Source: Porodaedalea pini
Lineage: Eukaryota > Basidiomycota > Agaricomycetes > Hymenochaetales > Hymenochaetaceae
Reading direction: 5' to 3'
NCBI GenBank assembly: GCA_002794775.1
Contig: NBAY01000050.1
Coordinates: forward strand, 62,001 to 126,000
DNA: 64,000 nucleotides
Within the stretch, counting starts at the first letter, position 1, and each line of letters starts with the position of its first letter. This document shows, piece after piece, positions 32,729-44,491 of the stretch. The position numbers and the translations under genes were made by a program. The notes beneath the pieces were generated by a model. The model did not search any database. It had not been told where the DNA came from and worked only from the letters and a program-made list of their open reading frames with translations.

Positions 32729-33945
32729 GTATACTGAGTATACTCAACTAGGTACCTGTAAAAGATTTAGATACAGTCAACTAGTCATATCTAATCTTTT
32801 AAGCTTAGTAGTCCAGGCCTGATATTTGAGCACAGCTCAAGTCTGACTGCTTTCAAGTCTCTCTTTCATTTTAACTTCAAATCTCTTCCCTTTCTTGTTC
32901 TCTTCATCCTAGGATTTTACACTGTATTGATACTTTGTGTATCTCAGAGTGTTAGATGCTTAGTATCTCAAAGTTATGTTATGATGTTCAGAAGGTCAGC
33001 AACATGTTAGAAATGATAAGAATGCTCTAGTGGGCTTACACTCTTTCTACATTTCTATCTCAGTTTCCCTCTTAGTTTATACTCTCTATTCTACTTGGGC
33101 ATTCAAACTAATCCTAATGTATCAGACCTTTGCACTTGTTCAGTTTTCAATTGCTCTACTTAAGTGTCCAGTGCAGCTATGTCACTCTAGTTAGAACTTC
33201 TCATAGAGCCTATGACATATAATCTCTCTAATATAGTTAGAATGCTGGAGCTTGATTCCCAATGTTTAATGTTAGAATATCATTAATGATTTCTTAAGTA
33301 GTCATTACACTTTTAGCTGACTCATATTTATTTTCATTTCTCTCATACTGCTGTACAATTTCCCTATTTCTCCATTTGTCTTACAGTATATAGAACTGTT
33401 CAATACTATCTCTATTATTTTTATTATCTTAGTCTTTCTAATAGCAACAAATATCTTTTTGTCCTGTGTGTCTAGCATGCTCAGCATTCTTTCCTGTCTG
33501 ATGCAGACTAATCTTGACCAAAATTCAATTCATGCCAATGGTCAATAGCAAGATCACTAAATTGTAGGATCAAAAACAATAAAATACAACATTTATAAAG
33601 CCCCTAGATTTTATGGCAAAAACAAATTGGGTGTGCCCAAAAGTCCCCCAGACAGTCAGTGACAGTGACATATCTGGGCACTCCCAGGGCACTCCCACTG
33701 GGTGTGCCCAAAAACTGGGCAGGCCTGGTTGGGAGTGCCCAAAAACTGGGCAGGCCCAGTTGGGAGTGCCTAAATGATCTGTGTGCACCCAACTTTCCCA
33801 CAGTAAAAAAAATTGGGCACACCCAACCTGCACCCACTGGGAGTGCCCAGCGGATTGGGCACGCCCAGGCTCAATACCTAAATGGTCAATTAGTTGTGTG
33901 TACGAATAGACCTACTTGGTCTGCTCAGAGGGGTAGCCTGAAGTG

Positions 33946-35119
33946 TATACTGAGTATACTCAACTAGGCACCTGTAAAAGATTTAGATACAGTCAACTAG
34001 TCATATCTAATCTTTTAAGCTTAGTAGTCCAGGCCTAATATTTAAGCACAGCTTAAGCCTGATTGCTTTCAAGTCTCTCTTTCATTTCAACTTTGAATCT
34101 CTTCCCCTGCATCCTGGGATTTTACACTGTATTGATACTTTGTGTATCTCAGAGTGTTAGATGCTTAGTACCTCAAAGTCAAGTTATGATGTTCAGAAGG
34201 TCAGCAACATGTCAGAAATGATAAGAATGCTCTAGTGGGCTTACACTCTTTCTATGTTTCTATCTCAGTTTCTCTCTTAGTTTATACTCTTTACTCTACT
34301 TAGGCATTCAAACTGATCCTAATGTATCAGACCCTTGCACTTGTTTAATTTTAAATAGCTCTACTTAAGTGTCCAGTGCAGCTATATCACTCTAGTTGGA
34401 ACTTCTCATAGAGCCTATGACATATAATCTCTCTAATATAGTTAGAATGCTAGAGCTTGATTCCCAATGTTTAATGTTAGAATACCATTAATGATTTCTT
34501 AGGTAGTCATTACACTTTTAGCTGACTCATATTTATTTTCATTTCTCTCATACTGCTGTATAATTTCCCTATTTCTCCATTTGTCTTACAGTATATAGAA
34601 CTGCTCAATACTATCTCTATTATCTTTATTATCTTAGTCCCTCAAATAGCAACAAATATCATTTTGTCCTGTGTGTCTAGCATGCTCAGCATTCTTTCCT
34701 GTCTGACCCAGACTACTGTTGACCAAAATTCAATTCATACCAAAGGTCAGTCACATAGCTAATGAATCATAAACTAAACAATAGCAAGATCACTAAATTG
34801 TAGGATTAAAAACAATAAAATACAGCATTTATAAAGCCCCTAGATTTTATGGCAAAAACAAATTGGATGTGCCCAAAAGTCCTCCAGACAGTCAGTGACA
34901 GTGACATATCTGGGCACTCCCAGGGCACTCCCACTGGGGGTGCCCAAATGATCTGGGTGCACCCAACTTTCCCACAGTAAAAAAAATTGGGCACACCCAA
35001 CCCGCACCCACTGGGAGTGCCCAGCAGATTGGGCATGCCCAGGGTCAATACCTAAATGGCCAATTAGTTGTGTGTGGGAATAGTCCTACTTGGTCTGCTC
35101 AGAGGGGTAGCCTGAAGTG
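33946..35119. repeat. Right subterminal and terminal region of element A
   Basis: Homologous, in the same orientation, to 32735-33945 of B: array flank (TATACTGAGTATACTC), AT-rich stretch, then dyads, the conserved core (34864-34911) and the end CCTGAAGTG at 35119. Because B sits at its left edge it looks like a tandem copy, but it is the displaced end of A. The candidate TSD is AATTACT at 35120-35126. No gene. Confidence 0.8.
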
Positions 35120-35121
35120 AA

Positions 35122-36147
35122 TTACTGCCCTTTTCAGAAGTATTGTCACATGTGATTTCACTGATTTTCATGCCACAAGAGCCTCAAAACACAAACATTT
35201 TCATATCTCAACCAAAACTTGACATTTTTGCATCATCTAAGTTGCTAAATTCATTGTTTTATCTCATCTTTCATATTTCAACAAGAGTGATAAGAAATAG
35301 TCAAAATTGGAGTCCAAAACAGCGAAAATGCTGTTTTTGAACCCATTTCCCTTGTTCATTTTTTCCTGAACTCAGATTTCACTATACAGTGCTCCAGACC
35401 AGCCCAGAGTTCCAGTATTAGTATATTATGAATTTACAGACTGATTTGGAGATGTATTGTGAGGTAGATGTGCTCAATTGCTGCATGCCTAAAGCACACA
35501 AATCCCCTCTGTTTCTGCAAGCCCCTCAGCCTACAGGAAAAATTCTTCTCAACTAAGTTCATGCATGTAAATTCATTCAAAGTGTATTGGAAAAGATTTG
35601 AGCAGCATCCATAGATACAGGCTTGCTTCATGAATCAGGGATATGTTCACAAGAATAGTGCATACAGTCAGAATCTGGTACTCAATTCAGCTCACTGGTT
35701 GATGCTAGAGCCCTGGATGCTGCTCAAATCTTTTCCAATACACTTTGAATGAATTTACATGCATGAACTTAGTTGAGAAGAATTTTTCCTGTAGGCTGGG
35801 GGGCTTGCAGAGACAGAGGGGATTTGTGTGTTTTAGGCATGCAGCAATTGAGCACATCTACCTCACAATACATCTCCAAATCAGTCTGTAAATTCATAAT
35901 ATACTAATACTGGAACTCTGGGCTGGTCTGGAGCACTGTATAGTGAAATCTGAGTTCAGGAAAAAATGAACAAGGGAAATGGGTTCAAAAACAGCATTTT
36001 CACTGTTTTGGACTCCAATTCTGACTATTTCTTATCACTCTTGTTGAAATATGAAAGATGAGATATGGAAATGTTTGTGTTTTGAGGCTCTTGTGGCACA
36101 AAAATCAGTGAAACCACATGTGACAATACTTCTGAAAAGGGCAGTAA
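35122..36147. mobile_element. Third palindrome, ~1 kb, unclassified foldback/MITE
   Basis: Arms 35122-35610 and 35715-36147 around a ~104 bp loop. Outer ends are TTACTGCCCTTTTCAGAAG and its complement. The right arm lacks ~56 bp present in the left (near 35214-35270). No coding content and no clear TSD. Confidence 0.75.
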
Positions 36148-36485
36148 GTGCCTACTTTAGATTCTGACTTACCAATTCCCATTTGTAGACTAATGGGCCC
36201 TGGGATTGAGCATAAAACAATGTGGATTTGCATACAGATTCACAGGATGTACATATCACTACATAGAGATGAAACACAAGCAGCTCATACATCTGTATAT
36301 ATTTCAAAGGGTTATTTTTCTTAGGAATACTTGGTACAGAACATAGGCCCTTACTAAACACTTGATGTGAGAGCCTCACTGAAAAAAATAATCTTTCGAC
36401 TGCTTTTTTTGCATGCACTAGTTGTTCTAATGTGGCGGACCTGGGCGGTCTGAGACCAAAATCTGTCGATTGGTACTGGGCTCAC
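36148..36485. other. Intergenic, no gene seen
   Basis: AT-rich; an 88-codon minus-strand frame (36418-36152) has no recognisable features. Confidence 0.4.
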
Positions 36486-36926
36486 TGTTAGAACTCAAAC
36501 TCTCATCCTTTCTTTTATCTTCCTTTTACCATTTCTTTTCTCTTAAACTGCCCCTTTTCATTATAATTAATCATCTTTCCAATCATTTCCCACACTCCTT
36601 TCACATGACCCTCATTCATTCCATTCCACTCCCTTTATGTAATCTTAGACAATGGGGCAACCAGTTCTCATGAGGTGATCACTGTATATAAGGAAGAGGA
36701 ATCACATCTGAACACCTGTTCTGCTTTTCCTCTTACCTCCGTGACAACCTAGGTGAGACCATGTCCCCCTCCTGTAGTAGAGTATGTTGTATTAATCCTC
36801 TTACCTCCGTGATGACCTAGCCTGAGATTAGCGTGTCCCAAGTCCCCACTCGAGTATAGCACATCCCAGACGACAGTCAGCTGAGGCTTGCCCAGTCTGA
36901 GTCATCTCCTGGACTCCCACCTAACA
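36486..36926 (+). repeat. 5' LTR of Gypsy copy 2
   Basis: TGTTAGAACTCAAAC...CCCACCTAACA, 441 bp, with TATATAAG near 36686. Confidence 0.95.
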
Positions 36927-37515
36927 TAAAAGCAGAACCCCACCCAGGCTCATCCCCAGTGTATGTTGTCACTGTCAACTTGCCTTCACTCAGTCTAGAG
37001 GAGCACTCCCCTCGATGGACTGATGTGTAAAACCCCTAAACAACAACCCTCAACCCTGCCCGGACATTTTTGGACATTCGTGTATTACATAAATTTCTCA
37101 ACTGACTTTTCCCGACCCTGGTGCTCTGCATTAGCCTCTGGTGGAGCACACATCTGACGTGGACATGGATAACCAGATGAGTACAAGCATCTACAACAAT
37201 ATCATTTGTAATCTTACTCGGCTCCTACCACCTCATCATCAACTTCACTGACGAACCCATTCAACGTTGGCATAACCCTAGATCGAATGAACAACTGATC
37301 CCTGTTCCCCTGCCATCTTAGACAAGATAGATATCACCAAGGAACAGCGTCAAGCCCTCCCTTCATCAGCACGGTGGGACCCAGATTGACCAAGTTACAT
37401 TGCAACTGACAACAGTGGCATCATACACAAGATCTGGTACAGCGATATCAACAAGCATTGGTACTCAACGACAGCAGAAGGGAAAAGAGCCAGGTGGTCC
37501 CCAGCCATCCCTCTG

Positions 37516-38715
37516 TTGCCCACACCATCAACATTGACTGTGATGTTACCATTGACCCCAGGTCCATACCGTGAAACCCATAGGGACTCATCACCATTGA
37601 CACCACCTGAACCTTCAATGCCAATGCCTGAAACAATGTTGACAGGTTTTAGCCAGCAACAGCTGGAACAGATCGCAGCGATTGTGGCAGGTGCATTCAC
37701 GCATCAGGCAAACAACACCCCAGTACCAGTCACCACAGCCAATCCCCCAACCCCCAATATCGACGTCGCCCAGCCATGTGAATTCACTGGTGGCGATGAT
37801 TACCTGGACTTCAAACGTGAAGTCCTTCTTTTTGTCTCTGTGAACCTGAGCCGATACCCCATGTTGAAAAGTAAAATCTATGTTGCCCTCTCCTACCTAA
37901 AGGGGGGCAATGCAGCGACGTGGGTGCAAAACTATGTGGAGGAGTTGACAACAGCGGGCATTGTGACCTTCACCGACAGTTGGACAAGGTTCCAAGAGTG
38001 CCTCGATGCTTTGTTTGATGACCCAAACCGGAAGGAGAAAGCACTAGCTGAATTCCGGACAAGAGTCCAGAAGGACCTCACTGCCAACAAGTTTTTCCAG
38101 AAGCTCGATGTTGTCATTACGAGAGTGGGACTGACTGACAATGCTGTCATCTGCAATTGCCTGAAATGTGCAATGAACATCGAGGTGGTCTGTGGGGTGT
38201 TGAGGTCGACACTGGTCCCTACGACGTACAATGCCTGGAAGAAGAAGGTGATCGAGATCGATCGGGGTGAACAACAGATCTGTGCAATCCAGTGAGGTCA
38301 TGCATTCCCACTTCCACCACACCAGTAACAACAGCAGATACCCCTGGCTCACTGTCAGATTGCAGCCCCCCACATTGACAAACGTGACACAACTAGTGTC
38401 ACCTTCGGAGGTGCTGGCCAGCCAATGGATGTCTCGATGAATGAGGCACAATGACAAAGGGCATGCTGGATCTGTGGCCAGCTAGGTCACTTTAAGGACA
38501 AGTGCCTGCAGGGAAAGACAATCATGCAGCGCATGCTGCAGATGATGGTGCCAGGCGAACATCACCTCATCGCTGATGAACTAGGCGCATTGAAGGAATT
38601 GGCCTTTGAGGAAGTCATAGACACTTGGAGGATGACTGTGGAGGACTATGTGGAGGAGGAAGGCAATGATGAAGAGGTTGTCAACTTGCAGGATTTTGCA
38701 AGTGGTCAGGTGTAG
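37516..38715 (+). pseudogene. gag: Gypsy copy 2 gag
   Basis: Frame 37516-38295 carries the FTGGDDYLDFKREVLLFV and LSYLKGGNAATWVQNYVEEL blocks. A TGA (38293-38295) replaces the Arg codon before GRAF-type sequence. The zinc knuckle CWICGQLGHFKDKC lies at ~38466-38510, after further stops. The slippery heptamer reads GGATTTT here. Confidence 0.85.
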
Positions 38716-38763
38716 CCATCAGGGTGACTGACTGAGAAGAACAAGGGACTTCGAATCTGGATT

Positions 38764-41700
38764 CGCTAAAATATAGTCAACTGTCTGTACAATACCTAGA
38801 TGCAAATGATGTCGATGACTTTTCCACTTATGAAGTCCCCACTGGTGTGAATGAAAACAACGAGTACGAGCAGCTGTTCATGAGGGGAACTGGCAGGCAC
38901 CAGCTGGACCTCCTTCTGAATGTCAGACATAGTGTAGCGGGTGAAGTGAGAGAGGTGGATGTGCATGCCCTCGTGGATTTGGGGTGCACAGGATCCTGTA
39001 TCGATGTAAGGTTCGTTGAGAGGTACGGGTTGGAAACAAAGTGCTACATTCAACCCCTTGCAGTGCTCAATGCCGATGGCACACACAACAAGGCCAGGCT
39101 GATCGAAGAATACGTTGATGTTGAACTCATGATCGGTCACCATAAGGAATGAATCATCCTTGTGGTAACCTCATTGGCATCATCAAACATCTTCCTAGGG
39201 TACGACTGGCTTCAATGTCACAACCCTGAGGTTGACTGGAAGACAGGTGCGCTTGAATTCACCTGCTGCCCAGGTGAATGCGCAATCGAAAAGGAGATGG
39301 TGGAAGAGATAAGGAGGGTGAATGAGGTGCAAATGGACAAGGCATCCTGGCCTGCATACCTCAATGACTATGCCAACGTCTTCAGTGAGAAAGGCTTCAA
39401 AAGGCTACCAGAACATCAACCTTGGGACCATGTTATCAACCTGAAACCTGACTTCAAACCCAGCAACTGTAAGATCTATCCCCTGACACCCATGGAACAA
39501 CAGTCACTGAAGGATTTCCTCAAGGAGAATTTGAAGTTGGGTCGCATACAAAAGTCAATCTCACTGATGGCATCGCCTTTCTTCTTCATCAAGAAGGCTG
39601 ACAAGTCCTTGCACCCGATCCAGAATTACTGGAAACTCAACGAAGGCATGATCAAGAATAAGTATCCTCTCCCCCTCATTGATGAGCTTGTCAACAAGGT
39701 CAAGAAAGTGAAGTTCATCACTAAGCTTGACCTTCACTGGGGATACTATAATGTCCAGATCCGTGAAGGCGATGAGTGGAAGGCAGCTTTCTGCATGAAC
39801 ATGGGTCTTTTTGAACTGACCGTCATGTTCTTTGGTCTCTGCAATGCACCGGCGATGTTCCAGGCTTTCATCAACCACATCTTCAAGGGACTGATCTATG
39901 ATAACTTGATCATTGTTTAACTCAATGACATACTGATCCTCTCGCAAACTCTTGAAGAACATATTGAGACGTCGAGGTGCATCCTTCAAATCCTGTGAGA
40001 GAATGGCCTGTACCTGAAACCAGAAAAGTGCGAGTTCAATGCCAAGGTCGTAAAATACCTCATCCACATCATCGGCAATGGCGAAATCAAGGCTGACCCA
40101 GCAAAGACAGAGGCAATCGCAGACTGGCCCATCCTGCAAAATGTTAAGCAGCTGCAACAATTCCTCGGCATGGGCAACTGGCTGCGACAATTCATTAAGG
40201 ACTACAGCAAGGTGGTCCATCCATTAACATTTCTGACAGGCAAGAAGGACTGGGTATGGGAGACCGAACAGCAGGAAGCATTCGAGGAGCTGAGACAACG
40301 TCTCTGCTCACCTCCAGTCCTGGCAATCACCAATGACAAGAGCCCTTTCTGCATCGAAGTGGACTTGTCAAACTTTGCGCTTGGGGGTGTACTGTTGCAA
40401 AAGCAGGAAGGGAAGTGGAGAGTAGTCGCCTACAGGTCAGAAGCACTTCTACCAGCAGAACAAAACTACGAGATCTATGACAAGGAGATGCTCATGATCA
40501 TTTCAGCGCTCAAGGAGTGGAGGCAATACCTTCTCAGCACCCATCATAAGATTGAGATCTGGTCAGACCATGCCAACCTCACATACTTCAAGTCAGCGCA
40601 AAAGCTGAGCTACCATCAAGCTCGCTGGAGGACAGAACTTGAAGAGTTCGACTTCCACCTCAAACATAAATCAGGAAAAAACCATGGGCAAGGCAGACCT
40701 GCTGTCATGCAAGGCAGGCTACGATGAGGGCAAGGATGACAATGACGGGGTCATTTTCATCAAGGAGAAGTGGCTGAACTGGGGAGTGGTGAGGACGTCG
40801 CATGATGAAGTGTTGGAATGAGTGGGTGATGCACAGAGGGCGCAGAATGAGTCAGAGAGGCTGATGGGTATGACAAAGGTCGATGGGTTGTGGTGGATGA
40901 AGGGAAAGGTGTACGTACCATCAACAATAAAGGAGGCTGTGTTGCGGGAGTGTCACGACTTGGTGCTGGCTGGACACCCAGGAGCATCAAAGACAGTGGA
41001 GTTGGTCTGCCGGGACTTCTGGTGGGCTTCAATGTTCTCAAACGTCAGAACATACGTCTGAGGGTGTGATCACTGCCAATGAATGAAGGCTCTGAGGGCC
41101 TCGAGATCAAGACCACTCCATCCAAATGCAATTCCTGAAGGCCCTTGGGAGATTGTCACAGTTGATCTCATTGGAGAGCTCCCAGACTTGAAGGGACACA
41201 ATGTGATTTGCGTCTTTGTGGACAGATTCTTGAAACAGATGCACATGATCCTGACAATGACAAGATTGTCAGCGGAAGGCATGGCCCAACTGTACCGCAA
41301 CCATGTCTTCCGTCTCCACAGCTTGCCAAAAAAGATCATCCATGACCGGGGAACACAATTTGATGCTTTGATGATGAAGGAGCTGTACAAACTCCTACAC
41401 ATAGAAGGCAACCCATCAACAGCCTATCACCCACAAATGGATGGTCAAATGGAATGTGTCAACCAAGAACTCAAACAGTACCTTTGACTCTTTGTAGACC
41501 ACAGGCAATCGGACTGGAAGGACTGACTCCCGCTTGCAGAGTTTGCATACAACAACCGTGAACATTCGGCGATGAAAATGTCACCCTTCTACGTGAATAC
41601 AGGATGACATCCTCTGAGCTTTGACATGACGTGAACTTCATCCACTAACATGTCGGTGGAAGAATTCGCAAAACACATCAAAGAGACCCATCGTGTCGTG

Positions 41701-42310
41701 AAGGACAACCTGGTCAAGGCAGCTGAGGACATGAAATGCTACCATGACCGAACGGCAGGAGCTTTGGTGGATTACAAAGCTGGAGACAAGGTTTTCCTCG
41801 ACAGATGAAACATCAGCACAGATTCGCCAACGAAAAAGCTTGCTGACAAGTGGTATGGTCCCTTCAACATTGTCGACAAGGTGGGAGCAAGCGCGTACAA
41901 GCTCAAGCTCCCAAGGTGATGGAAAAAGGTCCACCCAGTCTTCAATGAGGCCCTGCTGAAGCCAGCTGTCAAACCGTCCTTCGAAAGCCAGAAACAGCCA
42001 CCACCACCACCACCTGACATTGTTGACAATGAGGAGGAGTATGAAATCAAGGAGGTTCTAGACTCACGCCTGCACCGAGGGAAACTACAATTCCTCATCA
42101 AATGGGTCGGGTACAATGAACTGACTTGGCAGCCTGAAACAGACTTTGGCGAGAATGCAAAGGAGGCGATTGCTGAGTTCTATTGAAAACATCCAGGCGC
42201 TCCTCGAAAACTTGACATTCCTCGTTAACAACTCCGTCCACTCTTCACTGACACCGAGCCAGACGACCATGATCTTGGTTGGTCAGGACACCCAACCTTG
42301 AGGGGGGGGG
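38764..42310 (+). pseudogene. pol: Gypsy copy 2 pol, many CpG-derived stops
   Basis: Aligns with the pol of copies 1 and 3 throughout: protease (ALVDLGCTGS, catalytic DSG changed to DLG), RT, RNase H, integrase (zinc finger, AYHPQMDGQMECVNQE), GPY/F and chromodomain. Stops replace Arg codons at many sites, for example 39149-39151, 39918-39920 (just before the LNDIL RT motif), 41057-41062 and 41806-41811. Dead copy. Confidence 0.9.
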
Positions 42311-42313
42311 TAA

Positions 42314-42754
42314 TGTTAGAACTCGAACTCTCATCCTTTCTTTTATCTTCCTTTTACCATTTCTTTTCTCTTAAACTGCCCCTTTTCATTATAATTAATC
42401 ATCTTTCCAATCATTTCCCACACTCCTTTCACATGACCCTCATTCATTCCATTCCACTCCCTTTATGTAATCTTAGACAATGGGGCAACCAGTTCTCATG
42501 AGGTGATCACTGTATATAAGGAAGAGGAATCACATCTGAACACCTGTTCTGCTTTTCCTCTTACCTCCGTGACAACCTAGGTGAGACCACGTCCCCCTCC
42601 TGTAGTAGAGTATGTTGTATTAATCCTCTTACCTCCGTGATGACCTAGCCTGAGTATAGCATGTCCCAAGTCCCCACTCGAGTATAGCACATCCCAGATG
42701 ACAGTCAGCTGAGGCTTGCCCAGTCTGAGTCATCTCCCAAACTCCTGCCTAACA
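42314..42754 (+). repeat. 3' LTR of Gypsy copy 2
   Basis: 441 bp, preceded by a G-rich polypurine tract (GAGGGGGGGGGTAA). Confidence 0.95.
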
Positions 42755-43301
42755 CTCACAGTCTGGTCTCTTTTAATCCTTATCCCAGACTTCATTGTGG
42801 AAGCAAAGTTCCTCAAAGGTATATTTTGTACATTATGAAACATTTAAATGCTTTTCTGAGATACTAATGGGAGCCAATGACAATCAGTCAGTCTGATACC
42901 AGAGCCATGGACAGGATGCCTTCTGACAGGCAGAGACTCAAAGCTTCTCTCTATCAACTGGATTCTCCTCGTAGTTCTAGAAGCTGGTGAGGCATAATTG
43001 AAAAACTCCATCCCAAATGGTGAATAACCCCAATACATCCCTTTCTTTTTGGCAAAGGTGTTCTTGTGCTTGTATTGATCAATGTGTTTCAAAAATGCAA
43101 GTATTGAGAATTTATGAGCAGCACAAAAACTCATACAATAATACAGACAAGTTCCACAGACAAACTCCTTTGTATGGGGCAGTCTATAGAGATGGTGAGT
43201 TCTCCATGTGCTCTAAGAACATCAATACCCTGCAAATTGGATTGACCTTATGACACTATCATGCAAGGTTCTTTGTTCTACATATGTCTCTTTGGTGCAT
43301 A
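42755..43301. other. Intergenic, no gene seen
   Basis: A 96-codon minus-strand frame (43134-42844) has no recognisable domain. Ends with the TA that flanks the MITE. Confidence 0.4.
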
Positions 43302-43976
43302 CAGTAGGCAAAAAAAGTATTGCAACACATATAAAACATGTGTAACTCTGTTTGGCCTTTTTGTTTTTTGTTTACATGTATATGAAGCATCAGCCTACAC
43401 TTAGTGCTTTATATACCACTTCAAATGAAAATGAAATGCTTAGAACAGCAGATGATATGTCCAGAAGTATAAAACTAGCATTTTTCAAGAGAGTCAACCA
43501 GCTTTTACTTTCCAAAGCCAAAGACAATACTAGATACATTCAGACAAACATAACAAGTTCCAATTAAAATGAAGTACATTGGTCTGGCCATTGTGGAGAT
43601 ATCAGCAGATAAAGGAGCCCTTTCAGAGGGGTTTTTTGGCCAAATTTAGCTAAATAGAGGCATGTTTATGTATCTATAACTCTGCAATGGCTAAACCAAT
43701 GTACTTCATTTTAATTGGAACTTGTTATGTTTATCTGAATGTATCTAGTATTGTCTTTGGCTTTGGAAAGTAAAAGCTGGTTGACTCTCTTGAAAAATGC
43801 TAGTTTTATACTTCTGGACATATCATCTGCTGTTCTAAGCATTTCATTTTCATTTGAAGTGGTATATAAAGCACTAAGTGTAGGCTGATGCTTCATATAC
43901 ATGTAAACAAAAAACAAAAAGGCCAAACAGAGTTACACATGTTTTATATGTGTTGCAGTACTTTTTTTGCCTACTG
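43302..43976. mobile_element. Palindromic Tc1/mariner-like MITE (675 bp)
   Basis: Ends CAGTAGGCAAAAAAAGTA and complement, bordered by TA on both sides (43300-43301, 43977-43978), as expected of Tc1/mariner. The ~283 bp arms are nearly identical and flank a ~110 bp loop. The 71-codon frames on each arm are mirror images and not genes. Confidence 0.8.
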
Positions 43977-43978
43977 TA

Positions 43979-44491
43979 TATCTCTCCACACATCATCATT
44001 GTATTTTCTGATCTCGTCATCTCGGTTCACAGCCCTGTCAGTTGCAAACGTGATTGTAATATTCACTGCACCTGTGAGCTTGTATAGTTCTACCCTTACT
44101 TTTATCACTATTGTTTGACATGGGATACAGCCAGATCTCATTGCCCTTCTCGCAAGGTATGTATTCCAGAATTATAACAGAGCTTATAATGATCTTTAAA
44201 CATACAATTAACTTCTAAGCTTGGAGCACATTATGCACTCAGTCCTTGCCAGTCGACTTCTCTTGAGGATGCGCAGTGTCAGAGGGAAAGCCACACACCT
44301 GGTTCTATATTCATCAGGCTTCGATGTGGAACTAGTAGATATCTTACCGGACATCCAGAATTGATGAGGGAGATAGAGCCTCGCCATATAACAAGAATTA
44401 GTATGGCCCATGGTATAATAGCAGTGGTGTACTGCTAATATTTGCAGTAGGATACAAGTCATTATCTTTCTGTATCGAAATGGAAACTTAT
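43979..44491. other. Intergenic, no gene supported
   Basis: Some codon-like structure on the minus strand near 44208-44330 but no recognisable protein. Ends with CTTAT, the left TSD of Gypsy copy 3. Confidence 0.35.

Larger units (their letters stand above)
20633..33945. mobile_element. Element B: 13.3 kb palindromic foldback-like element
   Basis: Mirror pairs satisfy x+y=54578. The arms 20633-27136 and 27442-33945 are nearly identical, with a 305 bp loop. Ends are CACTTCAGGCTACCCC and its complement. Each arm, outside-in: terminal region, AT-rich subterminal region, minisatellite, eIF2-alpha fragment, cyclin fragment, RPS6 fragment, ACGCGT-box region. It is inserted in the right arm of A with a 7 bp TSD. 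It contains no transposase, so mobility would need a helper element elsewhere. Confidence 0.9.
27442..33945 (-). repeat. Right arm of palindrome B (mate 20633-27136)
   Basis: See left arm. The first ~400 bp (27442-27850) are AT-rich and gene-free. Confidence 0.95.
1..35119. mobile_element. Element A: composite giant palindromic (foldback-like) element, interrupted by B, D and Gypsy 1
   Basis: The right end is 35119 (ends CCTGAAGTG). The left end lies about 18 bp outside the window, because position 3 onward aligns with base ~21 of the terminal sequence of element B. Outside-in order on the left is terminal region, AT-rich subterminal region, minisatellite, eIF2-alpha remnant, lyase fragment, cyclin fragment, RPS6 with HSP90 inside, then loop. 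On the right the order mirrors this, with FAS2 in place of the lyase. Without B, D and Gypsy 1 the element would be about 13.8 kb. No transposase reading frame is seen, so it looks non-autonomous. The boundaries are inferred from comparison with B. Confidence 0.75.
36486..42754 (+). mobile_element. Gypsy chromovirus copy 2 (6269 bp, heavily decayed)
   Basis: TSD CTCAC at 36481-36485 and 42755-42759. LTRs of 441 bp (36486-36926 and 42314-42754) differ at about eight to ten sites. Same family as copies 1 and 3, but CpG sites are almost all TpG or CpA. Primer site AAAAGCAGAAC follows the 5' LTR. Confidence 0.95.

Noticed and set aside
32735..35119. 33946-35119 as a tandem duplication of 32735-33945
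   Set aside because: The TATACTG duplication shows it is the right end of A displaced by B; the apparent tandem copy results from nesting of related elements.
43352..43926. Mirror 71-codon proteins at 43352-43567 and 43711-43926 as a duplicated gene pair
   Set aside because: They are the two arms of a palindromic MITE; no domain and no homologous context.
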